From: Candidatus Brevundimonas colombiensis
Lineage (GTDB): Bacteria; Pseudomonadota; Alphaproteobacteria; Caulobacterales; Caulobacteraceae
Length of the DNA stretch: 64,000 bases
Direction: 5' to 3'
NCBI GenBank assembly: GCA_029202665.1
Contig: CP119326.1
Coordinates: 62,001 to 126,000 of the forward strand
This document shows positions 62,117 to 64,000 of this stretch, piece after piece (the first letter of the stretch is position 1; every line of letters starts with the position of its first letter). A program made the position numbers and the translations under genes. A model generated the notes under the pieces. The model was not told where the DNA came from, made no database searches, and saw nothing but the letters and a program-made list of their open reading frames with translations.

Positions 62117-63706
62117 TCAGACGAGTCGGTTGCGGCCCCAGAGACGGTCGAATTTCCAGCCGGTCAGGCTTTCGACGATCTGGCGGGCTTCAGGACTGGA
62201 GGGTTGTGTTTCACCCGCGCGCAACCGGTCGATCTCGGTCATCAGAACCTTGTGGCTGGGCTGATCCAGACGGAACGACCACGACAGGATCGCGCCCGCC
62301 GCCATGACCAGGATCGGTCCTGCGACCAGCAGACCGGCGACCGAGGCGACCGCACCCGGCGTCTGCGCGACCACGCCCCCCGCCGCCCCGGCCTTGGGCG
62401 AGACATAGCCGCCCGTCTCGATGATCCAGCCGGTCAGGATGATGGCGCCGGACTGGGCCACCTTGCGCACCAGGGTCATGACCCCGGCGAAGATGCCCTC
62501 GCGCCGCTGGCCCGTGACCGCCTCGTCCACGTCCGGCAGATAGTTATAGACCGACCAGGGCACGAAGTTCAGCGTACCGCGCCCCAGCCCCGCCAGGACG
62601 ATCGGCCCCAGCAGCCAGAAGGCGGCGCCCAGGTTAAACCCGCCCGAGACCGGATTGATCAGGGCGAACAGATCCTGCCCCCCGACCATCGGCCGCACGA
62701 AATAGAAGATCAGCAACAGCATCAGGGCGGCGGTGAAGAAACCCGCCGCGATCCGATAGGCGATCACCGGCCCAATGCGGATGACCAGATTGATCGCGAC
62801 CATCACCGAAAGCAGCTGGGCGACATACATCACCGTCATCATCTGCGAGATCATCACCGTCGCGCCCAACATCACCGTGGCCACGAAGATCGGGAAGGCG
62901 GTGTTGAAGATGTCCTGCGAAATATAGCCGCCCAGATAGATCGACAGATGCTGGCGGAAGGCGCGGATGCGCAGCGTCGAGAACAGGTCACGGAACATAT
63001 TGACCGGGATCAGGGCCGCCCGGCGCAAGTTCAGCGGCTCGGCCTTCATCGCCTTTTCGTCGTCGGTGAACGGTCGCTCCCAGGTGAAGATCACCACCAG
63101 GATCACCACGGCGCTGAACAACAGGCCGAAGATGGTCGCCATGATCAGGAAGGTCTGGGCTGAATCCTTGCCGCCGAAGTTGTTGATGATCAGGGTCGGC
63201 AGATAGGAGGCCAGGATGGCCGAGCTTTGCGCCACCAGCATACGCGCCCCGGCGAACTTGGCCTTCTCCTTGTAATCCTTGGTCATTTCGGCCGCGAGCG
63301 TCTCCCACGGAATGAGAAACATCGTGTAGAGCAACTCGAAGAAGATGAAGGTCGTCAGATAATAGACGAAGGTCTGGCCGCTGATGAAGATCAGGGCGAA
63401 GCTGGGCAGCAGCGGAATGGTGATCAGCAGGAAGATCTTCCTGCGCCCCACCGTTCGCCCGATCCAGGTGTGGCGCAGATTGTCCGACACATAGCCGATC
63501 AGAGGACAGGTGATGGCTTCCAGCAGGCGCGGTAGGCCCAGGATCAGGCCCGCCTGCACCGGCGTCAGGTCGCAGAAGGTCGTGAAGAAGTAGAACAGCC
63601 AGCCGGTGATGACGGCCTGCGCCCCCGCCCCCAGCATGTCGCCGGAGCCCCAGCCCCAATAGTTGTACCAGCGCGGGGTGCGGGGGGACGATTGCGTGGA
63701 CGTCAT
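62117..63706 (-). CDS. GPH-family sugar:cation symporter
   Basis: A 529-residue inner-membrane protein with about 12 segments. The start WYNYWGWGSGDMLGAGAQAVITGWLFYFFTTFC and the loop GYVSDNLRHTWIGRTVGRRKIF are typical of glycoside-pentoside-hexuronide transporters. Between a GH105-like hydrolase and a TBDR it most likely carries unsaturated rhamnogalacturonides, the role played by RhiT in enterobacteria. ATG 63706 has GGAGAAG upstream; the longer frame to 63757 overlaps the previous gene. It lies 25 bp after that gene and is probably in its operon. Confidence 0.87.
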   Translation of the reverse strand: MTSTQSSPRTPRWYNYWGWGSGDMLGAGAQAVITGWLFYFFTTFCDLTPVQAGLILGLPRLLEAITCPLIGYVSDNLRHTWIGRTVGRRKIFLLITIPLLPSFALIFISGQTFVYYLTTFIFFELLYTMFLIPWETLAAEMTKDYKEKAKFAGARMLVAQSSAILASYLPTLIINNFGGKDSAQTFLIMATIFGLLFSAVVILVVIFTWERPFTDDEKAMKAEPLNLRRAALIPVNMFRDLFSTLRIRAFRQHLSIYLGGYISQDIFNTAFPIFVATVMLGATVMISQMMTVMYVAQLLSVMVAINLVIRIGPVIAYRIAAGFFTAALMLLLIFYFVRPMVGGQDLFALINPVSGGFNLGAAFWLLGPIVLAGLGRGTLNFVPWSVYNYLPDVDEAVTGQRREGIFAGVMTLVRKVAQSGAIILTGWIIETGGYVSPKAGAAGGVVAQTPGAVASVAGLLVAGPILVMAAGAILSWSFRLDQPSHKVLMTEIDRLRAGETQPSSPEARQIVESLTGWKFDRLWGRNRLV

Positions 63707-63731
63707 CTCGACTTCTCCAGACCGCGCCGCG

Positions 63732-64000
63732 TCAGATGTACTGACGCAGGAATTCACCCAGGCACAGGATCGCCAGGGACTGGCCGTAAGGCATGGAGGT
63801 CAGGGGAATATCCTTGTAGCCCTGCAGCTCGTCGAAGACCGGGGTGCCGAACGACACCTGCTGCAGTTCGCCGTCGTCGGAGATGTTGGCCAGGACGCCC
63901 TTGACCGCCTGCAGCGCCATCGGGGCGTATTCGGCGCTGATGTAGCGTTTGCGGACCGCCTTCAGGATTCCGTAGGCGAAGCCAGCAGTAGCCGAAGCCT
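63732..64000 (-). CDS. GH105/GH88-type unsaturated rhamnogalacturonyl hydrolase (5' partial)
   Basis: Only the last 88 residues are in the window. TAGFAYGILKAVRKRYI, the GTPVFDELQGYKDIPLTSMPYGQSLAILCLGEFLRQ stretch and the stop at 63732 match the C terminus of YteR/YesR-like hydrolases. These release the unsaturated galacturonate made by RG lyases, leaving L-rhamnose for the pathway at 49-56 kb. The gene continues beyond 64000. Confidence 0.8.
   Translation of the reverse strand, partial: ASATAGFAYGILKAVRKRYISAEYAPMALQAVKGVLANISDDGELQQVSFGTPVFDELQGYKDIPLTSMPYGQSLAILCLGEFLRQYI

Noticed and set aside
1..64000. CRISPR arrays, tRNA or rRNA genes, insertion sequences, phage genes
   Set aside because: No regularly spaced repeats, cloverleaf-like sequences, transposase motifs or terminal inverted repeats were noticed on reading.

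Overview
This window is GC-rich DNA (roughly 65%) with the gene style of a Caulobacterales alphaproteobacterium. Brevundimonas or a close relative is my best guess, by inference. The grounds are seven large TonB-dependent receptors (TBDRs), four FecI/FecR signalling pairs, an imuA-imuB-dnaE2 mutagenesis cassette with the alphaproteobacterial LexA box GTTC-N7-GTTC, and many Tat-exported hydrolases. No tRNA, rRNA, CRISPR array, transposase or phage gene was seen. Two genes are cut by the window edges: a glutathionylspermidine synthase-like gene on the left and a GH105/GH88 hydrolase on the right.

Region A (1-11.1 kb) looks like a locus for taking apart lipid head groups and C-P compounds. It holds a TBDR, a Tat-exported phosphocholine-type phospholipase C, a PhnZ-like HD oxygenase, a HutC-type GntR regulator, phosphonoacetaldehyde hydrolase (phnX), an FAD amine oxidoreductase and an MFS permease. 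Two near-identical palindromes (TTGGTATAGACCAA and TTGGTCTAGACCAC) sit in its two divergent promoter regions and fit the HutC-family consensus GT-N-TA-N-AC, so the whole set is probably one regulon.

Region B (11.1-38.4 kb) is an outer-membrane uptake block. It has four ECF sigma/FecR/STN-TBDR modules, a stand-alone TBDR, a canonical TonB and a second, apparently frameshifted, TonB_C-like gene. Among them lie a PhoD-type phosphatase and a fusion of a PI-PLC-like domain with a class A acid phosphatase. The TBDR at 33-37 kb carries a second complete beta-barrel of Omp25/31 type at its C terminus.

Region C (38.6-44.2 kb) is the SOS mutagenesis operon imuA-imuB-dnaE2, with a LexA box over the predicted transcription start.

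Region D (44.3-64 kb) is a rhamnogalacturonan-I and L-rhamnose utilisation locus. It encodes a PL11 lyase, a DUF6250 lipoprotein, an SGNH esterase, an alpha/beta hydrolase, a PL26/YetA-type exo-lyase, a TBDR, a GPH-type symporter and a GH105-like hydrolase. It also encodes the full non-phosphorylative diketo-hydrolase route for L-rhamnose: dehydrogenase, lactonase, dehydratase, second dehydrogenase and hydrolase. An L-lactate dehydrogenase handles the lactate end product, and an IclR regulator lies in the middle. Three promoter regions (PL11, the IclR/dehydratase divergent region, and the TBDR) share a 17-bp operator-like element.
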